Part shown: positions 25,275 through 35,158 of the stretch, one piece after another
How positions within the stretch are numbered: position 1 is the stretch's first letter
Layout: each line of letters opens with the position of its first letter
NCBI RefSeq assembly: GCF_023195895.1
Contig: NZ_JALPRK010000004.1
Location: 222,709 to 286,708 of the forward strand
Origin: Paenibacillus mellifer
Lineage (GTDB): Bacteria; Bacillota; Bacilli; Paenibacillales; Paenibacillaceae
Direction: 5' to 3'
Length of the DNA: 64,000 nucleotides
Position numbers and translations under genes: made by a program
The notes under the pieces: generated by a model
Seen by the model: only the letters and a program-made list of their open reading frames with translations
What the model was told of the DNA's origin: nothing
Databases searched by the model: none

Positions 25275-26114
25275 ATGCATCCAACTTGGACTTGGGCTGA
25301 CGTGGAAGCCCTCCAACGCCTCGTCGAGCAGCACGACGGCATTGCTTTGAAGTTGAATTGGGATACGCTCCACGCCCGTAAGGAAGAAAGCGCGGCAGAA
25401 CTGGTGGAGTTCCGCGAGGGTCAGTTGATTGCCTTCCTGGGGCTGTATCCGTTCGGCAACACACTGGAGGTTTGCGGCATGGTTCATCCGGATTATCGCA
25501 GACAAGGTCTATTCACCGCATTACTCCGTCGCGGACTCCATTCGGATACCGTGGTTTCGTATTCGACCATTTTGTTGAATGCTCCCGGCAACTCTGAAAC
25601 AGCCAGGCAGTTTCTAGCGGGTTACCCTTGCCGTTTTGACTTCAGCGAATACCAGATGAATTATGACTTGGAGGCAGTTTCGGCGAACCTGCCGCCTGTT
25701 GCCGCCCCTGTCACACTCTGTCAAGCCAAGGAAGCAGATCGGCCGTTGCTTGCTCGCCTCGATCAAGAAGGGTTTGGCCTTACCGCAGAGGAAACCCGGC
25801 AGTTTTACGAAACTTTGACCGAACATGAAATCAGCCAGAATGTACTGATTATTCATGAGGGCGAAGCTGTCGGCAAAATCCGCGTTTCCCGGCGCGATCA
25901 AGAGGCTTGGATTTACGGTTTTGTTGTATCTGCTTCCCGCCGGGGACAAGGCATCGGCAGCTCCGCCCTGCGTCAGGTCGTAGATCGCGAAAAGGCCGGC
26001 GCTTACGACATTTGGCTTGAGGTGGCGCTAAATAACCCCCAAGCCATGAAACTGTATCAACAAGTCGGATTTCAAGTCCGCCGGTCTCAGGACTACTATG
26101 CTTATATGCGATAA
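25275..26114 (+). CDS. tandem GNAT-family N-acetyltransferase
   Basis: A 279-residue protein with two GNAT folds. The N-terminal copy has its acetyl-CoA loop at VHPDYRRQGLFTALLRRGL (about residues 75-93). The C-terminal copy has VVSASRRGQGIGSSALRQVV (about 222-241) followed by a typical NNPQAMKLYQQVGFQ. The C-terminal copy keeps the full R/Q-x-x-G-x-G/A pattern and is the more likely active site. The substrate is unknown. AGGAAGTGAGG precedes the ATG. It appears monocistronic. Confidence 0.85.
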   Translation: MHPTWTWADVEALQRLVEQHDGIALKLNWDTLHARKEESAAELVEFREGQLIAFLGLYPFGNTLEVCGMVHPDYRRQGLFTALLRRGLHSDTVVSYSTILLNAPGNSETARQFLAGYPCRFDFSEYQMNYDLEAVSANLPPVAAPVTLCQAKEADRPLLARLDQEGFGLTAEETRQFYETLTEHEISQNVLIIHEGEAVGKIRVSRRDQEAWIYGFVVSASRRGQGIGSSALRQVVDREKAGAYDIWLEVALNNPQAMKLYQQVGFQVRRSQDYYAYMR

Positions 26115-26252
26115 CGAGCGATATTACATAGAGTGTTCCAAGAAGGTAGCATGCGAATAGAAAAATAAGGTACAATAACTACCGAATCAATAGAACAATG
26201 GATATGCCCGAAGGGGCTGGCCGCATGAGGCGGCGGAAGGAAGGATCAACGC

Positions 26253-27116
26253 ATGTACGTAGCAAACGATTGGCAGGATTATGAAATCATGGATACCGGA
26301 AACGGAGAAAAGCTGGAGCGCTGGGGCGACGTCATTTTGCGCCGCCCCGACCCGCAGATCATTTGGCCGATTGCCGATGAGGATCACAAGTGGCGCGAGG
26401 TGCACGGTCATTATCACCGCAGCTCCTCCGGCGGCGGACAGTGGGAAATGAAGAAGCAAATTCCCGACCGCTGGACGATTTCTTATGACCGGCTGAAATT
26501 TTACATTCACCCGACCAATTTTAAGCATACCGGATTGTTTCCGGAACAAGCGGCCAACTGGCGCTGGATGATGGACAAGATCGCCGGTGCTGGACGTCCG
26601 ATCCAGGTGCTGAACCTGTTCGCTTATACCGGCGGCGCAACCGTGGCGGCGGCTTCAGCAGGCGCTTCCGTCGTCCACGTTGACGCCGCCAAAGGGATGG
26701 TCCAGTGGGCCAAAGAGAACCTGGCGCTCTCCGGGTTGGCCGATCGTCCCGTTCGCTTCATCACGGACGACGTGTTCAAATTCGTGCAGCGGGAGCAACG
26801 GCGCGGCAACCGCTACGACGCGATCATCATGGACCCACCGTCCTACGGGCGCGGCCCCGGCGGTGAGATGTGGAAGCTGGAGACCAGCCTCTACCCCTTT
26901 GTGGAGTCTTGTTTGTCCATTCTGTCGGACAAGCCGCTCTTCTTCCTGATCAACTCGTATACGACCGGCATTTCTCCGACCGTACTGAACAACATGCTTT
27001 CGATGACGGTCAAGAAGCAGTACGGCGGACGAATCTCCGCAGGCGAATTGGGACTGCCGATCACCCGCTCGGGGCTTCATCTCCCCTGCGGCATTCTCGG
27101 TCGCTGGGAGGAATAA
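26253..27116 (+). CDS. class I SAM-dependent methyltransferase (Methyltrans_SAM/RlmI-like)
   Basis: A 287-residue protein. SAM motif I is VLNLFAYTGGATVAAASAGA (about residues 119-138), the acidic residue after beta-2 is in HVDAAKGMVQWAKEN, and motif IV is IIMDPPSYGRG. The family is close to RlmI/RlmK-type rRNA (cytosine) methyltransferases but lacks an N-terminal PUA domain. It is followed after 2 bases by a pseudouridine synthase gene, so an RNA-modification role is likely; the target is unknown. AGGAAGG precedes the ATG, and two short GC-rich hairpins lie just upstream (26204-26236). Confidence 0.85.
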   Translation: MYVANDWQDYEIMDTGNGEKLERWGDVILRRPDPQIIWPIADEDHKWREVHGHYHRSSSGGGQWEMKKQIPDRWTISYDRLKFYIHPTNFKHTGLFPEQAANWRWMMDKIAGAGRPIQVLNLFAYTGGATVAAASAGASVVHVDAAKGMVQWAKENLALSGLADRPVRFITDDVFKFVQREQRRGNRYDAIIMDPPSYGRGPGGEMWKLETSLYPFVESCLSILSDKPLFFLINSYTTGISPTVLNNMLSMTVKKQYGGRISAGELGLPITRSGLHLPCGILGRWEE

Positions 27117-27118
27117 CC

Positions 27119-27889
27119 ATGGACTCCGAAGCCAAGCGGACCTCGGGACAGCCGGCGATGGCGATCCTTTATGAGGATAATCACCTGCTCGGCATTGAGA
27201 AACCGGTGAACGTCCCGACTCAGGAGGATGCCAGCGGCGACCCCGATCTGCTGAATTTACTGAAGGCGGATATCAAGGAGCGGTATGGCAAGCCCGGCAA
27301 CGTGTATCTCGGGCTAGTGCATCGACTGGACCGCCCTGTCGGCGGCGCAATGATCTTCGCCAAGACGTCGAAAGCCGCATCGCGGTTGGCCGAGACGGTA
27401 CGCAGCCGCCGGTTCAGCAAAACGTATGTCGCCGTCGTGCACGGAACACCGCCGCAGCCGCAGGGCCGATTGACCGATACGCTGCTCAAGGATGAGCGCA
27501 CCAACACGGTGTCGGTTGTCCCTGCCGGGACGCCGGGCGCTAAGGAGGCTCGGTTAGATTACCGAGTGCTTGGCAGCTCTGCAGCGGAGCGGTTGAGCCT
27601 CGTGCAGGTGGAGTTGCACACCGGCCGACCGCACCAGATCCGTGTGCAAATGAACCGGATCGGTTGTCCCTTGTATGGCGACCAGAAATATGGCGTGGCA
27701 AAGAACAAGCCGGGGCAACAAATTGCACTTTGGTCGCTGTATGTCGGTTTTCCACACCCTGTAACGAAGGAGCCTGTCGATTTGGTCTCCCTCCCGCCGC
27801 ATGCATACCCTTGGGAACTATGGGAGGATGGAATGTATACTCAGCTAGCTGCCCTGCTGCAGGCCGGGGAGAACGGAATGGAAATATAA
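27119..27889 (+). CDS. RluA-family pseudouridine synthase
   Basis: A 256-residue enzyme. The catalytic Asp lies in GLVHRLDRPVGGAMIFAK, and the family also shows SKTYVAVVHG and TGRPHQIRVQMNRIGCPLYGD. These isomerise specific uridines in rRNA or tRNA. There is no S4 domain, as in the shorter RluA/TruC-like members. I chose ATG 27119 because GGGAGG, lying in the end of the methyltransferase gene, precedes it; the two genes are probably translationally coupled. A longer in-frame extension upstream would overlap the methyltransferase and has no support. Confidence 0.88.
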   Translation: MDSEAKRTSGQPAMAILYEDNHLLGIEKPVNVPTQEDASGDPDLLNLLKADIKERYGKPGNVYLGLVHRLDRPVGGAMIFAKTSKAASRLAETVRSRRFSKTYVAVVHGTPPQPQGRLTDTLLKDERTNTVSVVPAGTPGAKEARLDYRVLGSSAAERLSLVQVELHTGRPHQIRVQMNRIGCPLYGDQKYGVAKNKPGQQIALWSLYVGFPHPVTKEPVDLVSLPPHAYPWELWEDGMYTQLAALLQAGENGMEI

Positions 27890-27937
27890 AAGGCGGGATG
27901 CCTAGGATGGATTCAATCACCCTAGCGTCCCGCCTTT
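27889..27937. terminator. bidirectional terminator between pseudouridine synthase and marR genes
   Basis: AAAGGCGGGA plus CCTAGG pair with CCTAG plus TCCCGCCTTT to form a long stem with a short AT-rich loop. T/A-rich flanks lie on both sides. Confidence 0.75.
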
Positions 27938-27951
27938 ATTGACACCATTTC

Positions 27952-28362
27952 TTATTTCGTTCCGGAGATTTTGCCCAGTAAAAAAACAAGCAATTGTTGA
28001 TTATGGGTGGAGATGCGGTCCAATACGCCGCTTAAATAAGCGTTGCGGACAGCGATGCCTCGTTCTACTTCCGATTGTCCTTTATCAGTAATCGACACCC
28101 ATACGTTGCGGCGGTCGTTTTCGTCCCGATCGCGGCGGATCAACTCGCCCCTCTCCATCCGGTCAAGCAGCATCGTCACTGCGGCCGGCGTTGTGGAGAG
28201 AAACGGGATCAAATCGGACGGCTTCAGATTGCCCTGCTGCTCCAGCAGCTCCAGAACGGTCAATTGCGACGTCGTCAGCGTTGGAGCCAGCTCCTCTTCC
28301 ATGTGGGCCTGATAATCCTTCACGATGAGATCAAGCAATCTGGCAAATTCAGCGGTATGCAA
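27952..28362 (-). CDS. MarR-family transcriptional regulator
   Basis: A 136-residue winged-helix regulator. The DNA-binding part is LTTSQLTVLELLEQQGNLK, then LSTTPAAVTMLLDRMERGEL, then the wing with RDENDRRNVWVSITDKG. I set the start at TTG 28362 because AAGGAGG lies 7 bases upstream and the length then matches the family; a longer in-frame version from 28479 would add 39 unrelated residues and nearly touch ilvE. The ligand and targets are unknown. It lies downstream of ilvE on the same strand with a 120-base gap. Confidence 0.85.
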   Translation of the reverse strand: MHTAEFARLLDLIVKDYQAHMEEELAPTLTTSQLTVLELLEQQGNLKPSDLIPFLSTTPAAVTMLLDRMERGELIRRDRDENDRRNVWVSITDKGQSEVERGIAVRNAYLSGVLDRISTHNQQLLVFLLGKISGTK

Positions 28363-28482
28363 TCTTATCCCTCCTTGCCTTACATCACCTTTTAGATCAT
28401 TCGCTGCTTCCTTGGCAAATTCCTGCTGGCTTTGCGCAATAATCCAATGGTTGATGGCCGGTAGGAGATTCCCGTGCATGTT

Positions 28483-29550
28483 TTAACGGACGGAATACCG
28501 CCAGCCGAACGAATCTTCACGTTCTCCGCGTTGAATTCCCGTCAGCGTATCGTAAAGTTTCGCGGACAACTCCCCGGTTTCGCCTCCGGCAATTTCGATA
28601 TCATGATCATCCCATTTCATGCTGCCGATCGGAGAAATAACCGCTGCGGTGCCGGTGCCGAATGCTTCCTCAAGCCGACCATCCTGATGGGCTTCAAACA
28701 ACTCTGTAACGGAGATCCGGCGTTCCTTCACCGGTACGCCCCATTCGCGAAGCAAACGGATCACCGAATCGCGCGTCACCCCGGCCAGAATGCTGCCATT
28801 GAGCTCAGGGGTAACAACCTCTCCGTCGATTTTAAAGAACACGTTCATGCTGCCAACTTCCTCGATATACCGTTTCTCGATTCCATCAAGCCAAAGCACC
28901 TGGGAGAAGCCAAGCGACTTGACGTCTTCCTGCGCCTTGATTCCTGCCGCATAATTCCCGGAGGTTTTCGCTTCCCCGGTCCCGCCGCGAACGGCCCGAA
29001 CATAACGATCCTCTACATAAATGCGGACCGGGTGAATGCCTTCCGGGTAATAAGCCCCAACCGGAGATAAAATGACAATCAACCGGTACTCTTGGGCTGC
29101 CCGCACACCAAGCCCTGATTCGGTAGCGATGATAAAGGGACGGATGTACATAGAATTGCCTTCGCCTTCCGGCATCCACTCCTCCTCCAGCAAGAGAAGA
29201 CGGCTGATGCCCTCAAGCACTTCCTCTGGATCGACCTGAGGAATGCCGATGCGGGCGCATGACTGGTTCAACCGGCGTAGATTCATGTCCGGACGGAATA
29301 ACACAAGCTCTCCCTGCGGCGTCCGGTACGCCTTCATTCCTTCAAAGACTTCTTGCCCGTAATGGAACACCATCGCCGATGGATCCAGCGAAATCGGACC
29401 ATACGGAACGATACGCGGATCATGCCATCCTTGGCCTGCCGAGTAATCCATGAGCAGCATATGATCGGTAAAATACTTCCCAAAGCCCAGACGATCGGCA
29501 TCTGGTTTCACTTTCTTGGTACTTGTTAACGTGATGGGCCATTTTTCCAT
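28483..29550 (-). CDS. ilvE: branched-chain amino acid aminotransferase
   Basis: A 355-residue PLP enzyme of fold type IV. The PLP lysine is Lys195 in GGTGEAKTSGNYAAG; other family features are YGPISLDPSAMVFHYGQEVF and GSMNVFFKIDGEV. It converts the keto acids of Leu, Ile and Val to the amino acids and back, in the cytoplasm. Length and motifs place it with the longer BCAT (YbgE/YwaA-like) branch. The promoter faces a divergent LysR gene and the two share a palindromic -35. No T-box leader is present. Confidence 0.92.
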   Translation of the reverse strand: MEKWPITLTSTKKVKPDADRLGFGKYFTDHMLLMDYSAGQGWHDPRIVPYGPISLDPSAMVFHYGQEVFEGMKAYRTPQGELVLFRPDMNLRRLNQSCARIGIPQVDPEEVLEGISRLLLLEEEWMPEGEGNSMYIRPFIIATESGLGVRAAQEYRLIVILSPVGAYYPEGIHPVRIYVEDRYVRAVRGGTGEAKTSGNYAAGIKAQEDVKSLGFSQVLWLDGIEKRYIEEVGSMNVFFKIDGEVVTPELNGSILAGVTRDSVIRLLREWGVPVKERRISVTELFEAHQDGRLEEAFGTGTAAVISPIGSMKWDDHDIEIAGGETGELSAKLYDTLTGIQRGEREDSFGWRYSVR

Positions 29551-29617
29551 GGTTCATTTCCTCTTTTCCAATATCGGTTTTTACGAATCGTACGAATCAT
29601 TAGATTCCCTGTCTTTC

Positions 29618-29646
29618 ACTATACCGATTCCATGTTCATTGATCAA
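29618..29646 (-). promoter_or_regulatory. promoter of ilvE, sharing its -35 with the divergent LysR promoter
   Basis: Minus strand: TTGATC (29646-29641), 17 bases, TATAGT (29623-29618). The -35 lies in the palindrome ATTGATCAAT (29638-29647). Confidence 0.65.
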
Positions 29647-29667
29647 TAACATAGTTTCGATTATAAT
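29639..29667 (+). promoter_or_regulatory. promoter of the LysR-type gene, sharing its -35 with ilvE
   Basis: TTGATC (29639-29644), 17 bases, perfect TATAAT (29662-29667). A CATAG...CTATG inverted repeat (29650-29684) surrounds the -10 and could be the LysR operator. Confidence 0.7.
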
Positions 29668-29706
29668 CATTGACAATATCTATGAAAAGAAACGGAGGGA
29701 TCCAGA

Positions 29707-30618
29707 ATGGAGCATCGTCTGCTGGAATACTTCATTGCGGTCGGTGAGGATTTGCATTTCACCAAAGCCGCAGAACGACTGGGGATTACCCAGCCCACAC
29801 TTAGCCACCAGATCCGCTTGCTGGAGCAGGAGCTCGGGACCGCATTGATCAGCCGCGTCGGCAAAAAAAACTATCTGACCCAAGCGGGTTCCATTCTCCT
29901 GGAGCATGCCCGCCGAGTCGTCTATGAAGTGGAGCAGGCGAAGCTGGAAATCGGGCAGATCAGCGGCGTCCAGCGGGGCCAGCTCCGCATTGGCTGCTCC
30001 GGCAATCACTTGCTGGAAAGCAAGCTGATCTCCTTCCATCGCCAACACCCCGGCATAGCGTTGACGGTGCTCGAGCTGGCCACCGAGGAAACGCGGGCAG
30101 GACTGCTTGCCAACCAGCTGGATCTTGGCGTCGTATTTCTGCCGCTTCAAGACGAGCAAATCATCAGCCGTCCGCTCTATGACGAGGAGCTGGTGTTGGC
30201 TGTCTCCGCCCTGCACGCGTACGCCGAGCTGCCAGAGGTCACGCTGGAGCAATTGGCCCGGCTGCCGCTTGTCCTGTTCCCGCCGAAGTTTTACGTTCGG
30301 CAGCTGCTCGATACGGCCTGCGCCGAACAAGGCATTGAGATCCGACCCGTTATGGAACTATCAACGATGGAATCGCAGGTGCAGATGGTCCTCCATCATG
30401 TCGGGGGTACCGTGCTACCTGCCTCCTATGCCCAGACGTTGACGGGTGCGAACCGCCGCAGTGAGATCACCGTGATCCCGCTGGCAGAACCAGTTCCGCG
30501 CAAGAACGTTGGATTGGTGTACCGCAGCAGTACGTTTATGGACCCCACGCTCCAGGCGTTTATCCGGCACCTGACAAATGATGACGCCCATCCATCCGCC
30601 TCTGCTTCTAAACTGTAA
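29707..30618 (+). CDS. LysR-type transcriptional regulator
   Basis: A 303-residue regulator. The N-terminal helix-turn-helix is YFIAVGEDLHFTKAAERLGI followed by TQPTLSHQIRLLEQELGTAL. The C-terminal effector domain (about 90-300) begins GQLRIGCSGNHLLESKLISF. It belongs to the CynR/CysL-like branch but I cannot name it. It is divergent from ilvE with overlapping promoters, the usual layout when a LysR protein controls its neighbour, so ilvE is the first candidate target. GGAGGGA precedes the ATG. Confidence 0.88.
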   Translation: MEHRLLEYFIAVGEDLHFTKAAERLGITQPTLSHQIRLLEQELGTALISRVGKKNYLTQAGSILLEHARRVVYEVEQAKLEIGQISGVQRGQLRIGCSGNHLLESKLISFHRQHPGIALTVLELATEETRAGLLANQLDLGVVFLPLQDEQIISRPLYDEELVLAVSALHAYAELPEVTLEQLARLPLVLFPPKFYVRQLLDTACAEQGIEIRPVMELSTMESQVQMVLHHVGGTVLPASYAQTLTGANRRSEITVIPLAEPVPRKNVGLVYRSSTFMDPTLQAFIRHLTNDDAHPSASASKL

Positions 30619-30630
30619 TCCACTCGGGTG

Positions 30631-30669
30631 TAAAAAACTCCGGGCAAGCCTGTTGCGCTCCCCGGAGTT
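30631..30669 (-). terminator. terminator of parE-parC
   Basis: A 9-bp perfect stem (30661-30669 with 30636-30644) is followed on the minus strand by TTTTTTA (30637-30631). It also lies just beyond the LysR gene. Confidence 0.75.
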
Positions 30670-30676
30670 ATATCAC

Positions 30677-33115
30677 TTATTCTTTGACGAAAAGATCAAC
30701 GACCTCATCGTTTTTGTCCACCGGCATCAGCGCTTTCCCGATCGATTTCCGATCGGCTAACGGAGCCTCCTCCGAGCTGAACGCGTGCATCTTCCCTTCC
30801 TTCGTGACCGCCTGCAAGAGCACCGGCTCTTTGCAGTGAATCCCGCCGATGAGACGGTTGCCGTTCGGCTTGACGCGTTTGCCTTCCTTAAACTCAAAGG
30901 TCTGTACGCCTTTTCCGCCTCGGCTTTGGAGCGGATAATCCAGCAGCAGGCTGCGTTTGCCGTAAGCCAGCTCCGACACAACGAGAACCTCGCCTTCTTC
31001 CCCTTCCACCCATAGTGCGGCGACAACCTCGTCGTCATCCTTCAAGTTAATCCCGCGTACCCCTGCGGATACGCGACCCATCGGGTTCACTTCGCTTTCA
31101 GCAAACCGGATCGCCATCCCCTGCTTCGTCAGCATCAGGATCTCTTGGTTGCTCCGGCTGACGGTAACGCTCAGCACCTCATCGCCGTCGCCGACTTTGC
31201 AAGCAGCGATCGCGCCGGAACGTTTCGTCTCATATTCTTTCAATTCCGTCCGCTTCACTTGACCGTGTTTCGTAACGAACACGAGACTCAGTTCCGGATT
31301 CTCATCGAAGCCCTTCACCGGAATAACGCTGATGATCCGGTCCTCCTTGGCAAGCGGGATCACGTTGACGATCGCCGTCCCGTTTTCCTTCCACTTGAAC
31401 TCCGGAATCTGGTGCACCGGCAAGAGGAAGTACTGTCCCCGCTGCGTAAAGATCAGCAGATTCTGCAGCGTATCCAGCTCCAGCAGATGCTTGATGTAGT
31501 CGCCTTCCTTGACCCCGGAGCTGTCCCGCTCCCCGCCGGATCTAGTAAACGACAACATGCTCGTGCGTTTGATGTACCCTTCATGCGAGATCGTGACCAG
31601 CACATCCTCTTGGGCAACCAGAACCTCAAGATTCACTTTAAGCTCTTCAACCTCATCCTGGATGTGCGAGCGGCGATCGATTCCGTATTTATCGCGGATT
31701 TCGATCAGCTCTTTTTTGATCAAAGCAATCAGTTTCTTATCGCTTTCCAGTATGCCGCGCAGAACCGTGATTTTCTTCTGGATATCCTCCAGTTCTTTCT
31801 GCAGCGTCGTGATTTCAAGATTGGTCAACCGATACAGTTGCAACGTCAAGATAGCATCTGCCTGGCGTTCCGTGAACCCAAACATCCATTGCAGGTTGTT
31901 TTGCGCGTCCTGGCGGTTCTTGGAGGCTTTGATTGCCGCAATGACCTCATCCAAAATATTGAGCGCTTTGACAAGGCCCTCCAATACGTGTGCACGGTCC
32001 TCCAGCTTCTCCAGCTCATATTGCGTCCGATACGTGACAACCTCACGCTGGTGGGCAATGTAGGCTTCGAGCATCGCTTTGAGACCCAGAAGGCGCGGCG
32101 CTTTGTTGACGATCGCCACCATATTGAAGTTGTAAGTGACTTGAAGATCGGTTTTTTTCAGCAAATACGCCAAAATCCCCTGCGCATCCGCATCCTTCTT
32201 CAGCTCGACAACGATACGCAGCCCGTTCCGGCCGCTTTCGTCTCGGACTTCTGCGATCCCGTCCACTTTCTTCTCCAGACGGATATTTTCCATCGCCGTA
32301 ACGAGCCGGGATTTCACCACCTGATAAGGAATTTCGGTGATGACGATCTGCTGCTTCCCGCCGCGAAGTGTCTCGATTTCCGTCTTCGAACGCAGATAAA
32401 TGCGGCCTTTGCCCGACTGATAAGCTTCCTGAATGCCTTCCTCGCCCATGATGATACCGCCTGTCGGGAAATCCGGTCCTTTCACGAACAACCGAATTTC
32501 CTCTAGGGTCATTTCGGGTTTCTCCATCAAGGCGATACAAGCATCGATGACCTCACGCAGGTTATGCGGTGGTATTTCTGTAGCAAATCCGGCCGATATC
32601 CCGCTGGCTCCGTTGACCAACAAGTTCGGAAAACGTGCCGGCAGCACTACAGGCTCCTTCGCCGTGTTGTCGAAGTTGTCCTTGAACGGCACGGTACGTT
32701 TCTCAATGTCACGCAGCAGCTCCAGCGCGATCGCCGACAAGCGCGCTTCGGTATACCGCATCGCCGCCGCCGGGTCATCGTCCTGCGAACCCCAGTTGCC
32801 GTGGCCGTCGATCAGCGTATGGCCCATTTTCCATGGTTGCGCCATCCGCACCATGCCCTCGTAAATCGAAGAGTCCCCGTGCGGATGATAGTTCCCCATG
32901 ACGTCTCCGACCGTTTTGGCCGACTTCCGGTACGGCTTGTCCGGCGTATTGCCGGAATCATACATCGCGTACAAAATCCGCCGTTGCACCGGCTTCAACC
33001 CGTCCCGTATATCGGGAATTGCCCGGTCCTGAATAATGTATTTGGAATAACGGCCAAAGCGGTCGCCTACAACCTCTTCCAGAAACGCCGGCAAAAAGTT
33101 TTCCAGCATGCTCAC
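30677..33115 (-). CDS. parC: DNA topoisomerase IV subunit A
   Basis: An 812-residue type IIA topoisomerase subunit. The N-terminal winged-helix domain has catalytic Tyr121 in [11 protein letters not shown] and the start region [20 protein letters not shown]. The quinolone-determining positions hold Ser82 and Glu86 (HGDSSIYEG), the sensitive wild-type form. A coiled-coil and a C-terminal beta-pinwheel follow (repeats such as [20 protein letters not shown]). No GyrA box (QRRGGKG) is seen, and the pairing with parE supports ParC over GyrA. Topoisomerase IV decatenates daughter chromosomes. It lies 13 bases behind parE. Confidence 0.95.
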   Translation of the reverse strand: MSMLENFLPAFLEEVVGDRFGRYSKYIIQDRAIPDIRDGLKPVQRRILYAMYDSGNTPDKPYRKSAKTVGDVMGNYHPHGDSSIYEGMVRMAQPWKMGHTLIDGHGNWGSQDDDPAAAMRYTEARLSAIALELLRDIEKRTVPFKDNFDNTAKEPVVLPARFPNLLVNGASGISAGFATEIPPHNLREVIDACIALMEKPEMTLEEIRLFVKGPDFPTGGIIMGEEGIQEAYQSGKGRIYLRSKTEIETLRGGKQQIVITEIPYQVVKSRLVTAMENIRLEKKVDGIAEVRDESGRNGLRIVVELKKDADAQGILAYLLKKTDLQVTYNFNMVAIVNKAPRLLGLKAMLEAYIAHQREVVTYRTQYELEKLEDRAHVLEGLVKALNILDEVIAAIKASKNRQDAQNNLQWMFGFTERQADAILTLQLYRLTNLEITTLQKELEDIQKKITVLRGILESDKKLIALIKKELIEIRDKYGIDRRSHIQDEVEELKVNLEVLVAQEDVLVTISHEGYIKRTSMLSFTRSGGERDSSGVKEGDYIKHLLELDTLQNLLIFTQRGQYFLLPVHQIPEFKWKENGTAIVNVIPLAKEDRIISVIPVKGFDENPELSLVFVTKHGQVKRTELKEYETKRSGAIAACKVGDGDEVLSVTVSRSNQEILMLTKQGMAIRFAESEVNPMGRVSAGVRGINLKDDDEVVAALWVEGEEGEVLVVSELAYGKRSLLLDYPLQSRGGKGVQTFEFKEGKRVKPNGNRLIGGIHCKEPVLLQAVTKEGKMHAFSSEEAPLADRKSIGKALMPVDKNDEVVDLFVKE

Positions 33116-33128
33116 ATCAATTCACCTT

Positions 33129-35114
33129 CTATTCCTCAAACTCCGTGAAATCCACGTTTTCCACGATCCAGCGCTTGCGCGGATCGACCTTATCCCCCAT
33201 CAGCGTAGACACGCGGCGTTCCGCTTTGGCGGCGTCTTCGATCTGCACCTGCAGCATGGTCCGCGTTTCCGGGTTCATCGTCGTTTCCCATAACTGATCG
33301 GGGTTCATTTCCCCTAAACCTTTGTAGCGCTGCAACTCGAAATTCTTACCGAATTCCTTCAGGTAGTTTTGCAGCTGCTCGTCACTCCAGGCATACCTTA
33401 CCGTCTCGAGTTTACCGGAACGACGCGTGATTTTATACAAAGGCGGCTGGGCGATATAAACCCGTCCCGCATCAATCAATGGCTTCATGTAACGGTAGAA
33501 GAACGTTAGCAGCAGCACCTGAATGTGCGCCCCGTCCGTATCGGCGTCAGTCATAATGATAATTTTGGAAAAATTGCTGTCCTCGACGGCGAATTCCGGC
33601 CCAATGCCGGCACCGATGGCCGAAATGATGGCCCGATACTCGTCGTTCTTCAGGATATCGGCGAGCTTCGCCTTCTCCGGATTCATTGGCTTACCCTTCA
33701 GCGGCAGAATCGCTTGAATCTTCGAATCACGCCCCTGCTTTGCCGACCCTCCGGCGGAATCGCCTTCCACGATAAACAGCTCGGTACGCGTATAATCCTT
33801 CGATTGCGCAGGCGTCAGCTTACCGCCTAGGTTTGAGCTTTCGCTCCGTTTCTTGCCCGAACGCATCTCGTCACGAGCCTTACGCGCAGCTTCACGCGCT
33901 TTAGAGGCTTGTACCGCCTTCTTAATCAACGTTTGGGCGACCTGCGGGTTCTCTTCCAGGAACACCGCCATCTTCTCGCCAACGACCGATTCCACGGCGC
34001 TGCGCGCGGACGCGCTCCCCAGCTGGTCCTTCGTTTGACCCACAAACTCGACCTCGGACATCTTGACGCTGATGACGGCCATCATCCCTTCGCGCAAATC
34101 GTTGCCTTCCAGGTTCTTCTCCTTCTCCTTGAGGATACCGTTCTTCCGGGCATATTCATTCATCACCCGGGTATACGCCGTTTTGAATCCGGTTTCATGC
34201 GTTCCCCCGCCCCGAGTAGGGATAGAGTTAACGAAGGAAACCAAGGTTTCGGTATAGCCTGCATTGTACTGCAGCGCGACCTCTACCTCGGTATCCTCCC
34301 GCTCTGCATAGAAATGGACGACGTCATGCAGTACGTCCTTCCCGTCATTGAGAAATTGAACGAACTGGCTGGCTCCGCCCTCGTAAAAAAACTCGTCGGA
34401 ACGGTCGGACCGCTCGTCCTTCAAGGTCACCTTCAGGCCCGAATTCAGAAAAGCGATCTCCTGTAAACGTTCCGCGAGCGTATCATAATTTAATCCGATG
34501 CCACCGGAAAATACGCGAATATCCGGCTTAAACGTGACCTTCGTGCCGGTCTTGTTCGTATTGCCAAGAACCTCCAGCCCCGTAACCGGTTCGCCGACAT
34601 GTTCAATACCTTGATCGTCAACCCAATATTCGAAGCGCATCCGGTGAATCTTACCGTCCCGGTAAATATGCACTTCCAGCCATTCCGACAAGGCGTTGGT
34701 GACCGAAGCCCCGACCCCATGAAGACCGCCGGATTTCTTGTAGCCTGCTCCCCCGAACTTGCCGCCGGCGTGCAGAATCGTGTACACGACCTGCGGTGTT
34801 GGAACACCGGTTTTGTGCATGCCGGTGGGAATCCCCCGGCCGTTATCGATTACGGTGACCGATCCGTCCTTATTCAGCGTAATGTCGATTTTGGAGCAGT
34901 ACTTTGCCAGATGCTCGTCGACGGCATTATCAACGATCTCCCATACCAGATGATGAAGTCCCGACGAGCTCGTACTGCCAATATACATCCCTGGCCGTTT
35001 GCGTACCGCGACAAGCCCTTCGAGCACTTGAATGTCGTCCGCGTCGTATCCCGAAGACGAGCTTCCGGATCTTGTGCCGGGTACGTCCTCGAACAAATCG
35101 ATTTGTTCGGCCAT
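33129..35114 (-). CDS. parE: DNA topoisomerase IV subunit B
   Basis: A 661-residue ATPase subunit. The GHKL ATPase domain has EIVDNAVDEHLA and VIDNGRGIPTGMHKT; the transducer domain follows; the TOPRIM domain has LFIVEGDSAGGSAKQGRD, LPLKGKPMNPEKAK and MTDADTDGAHI with the Mg-binding Asp residues. Length and the adjacent parC gene support ParE over GyrB. AAGGGGGAG precedes the ATG. A LexA-like box lies 45 bases upstream of the start, which matches SOS control of this operon reported for B. subtilis. Confidence 0.95.
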   Translation of the reverse strand: MAEQIDLFEDVPGTRSGSSSSGYDADDIQVLEGLVAVRKRPGMYIGSTSSSGLHHLVWEIVDNAVDEHLAKYCSKIDITLNKDGSVTVIDNGRGIPTGMHKTGVPTPQVVYTILHAGGKFGGAGYKKSGGLHGVGASVTNALSEWLEVHIYRDGKIHRMRFEYWVDDQGIEHVGEPVTGLEVLGNTNKTGTKVTFKPDIRVFSGGIGLNYDTLAERLQEIAFLNSGLKVTLKDERSDRSDEFFYEGGASQFVQFLNDGKDVLHDVVHFYAEREDTEVEVALQYNAGYTETLVSFVNSIPTRGGGTHETGFKTAYTRVMNEYARKNGILKEKEKNLEGNDLREGMMAVISVKMSEVEFVGQTKDQLGSASARSAVESVVGEKMAVFLEENPQVAQTLIKKAVQASKAREAARKARDEMRSGKKRSESSNLGGKLTPAQSKDYTRTELFIVEGDSAGGSAKQGRDSKIQAILPLKGKPMNPEKAKLADILKNDEYRAIISAIGAGIGPEFAVEDSNFSKIIIMTDADTDGAHIQVLLLTFFYRYMKPLIDAGRVYIAQPPLYKITRRSGKLETVRYAWSDEQLQNYLKEFGKNFELQRYKGLGEMNPDQLWETTMNPETRTMLQVQIEDAAKAERRVSTLMGDKVDPRKRWIVENVDFTEFEE

Positions 35115-35158
35115 TCATGCTCCCCCTTTATTTCTTGTAGTAAACCTCTGTATGTAAA

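Noticed and set aside
26870..27118. 83-codon upstream extension of the pseudouridine synthase
   Set aside because: It overlaps the methyltransferase in another frame, lacks family similarity and has no ribosome site, while ATG 27119 does.
28363..28479. 39-residue N-terminal extension of the MarR protein
   Set aside because: The residues do not fit MarR and a strong ribosome site supports TTG 28362.
31145..32506. Long open frame opposite parC
   Set aside because: It is antisense to a well-supported gene, with no ribosome site and no recognisable domain; shadow of parC codon bias.
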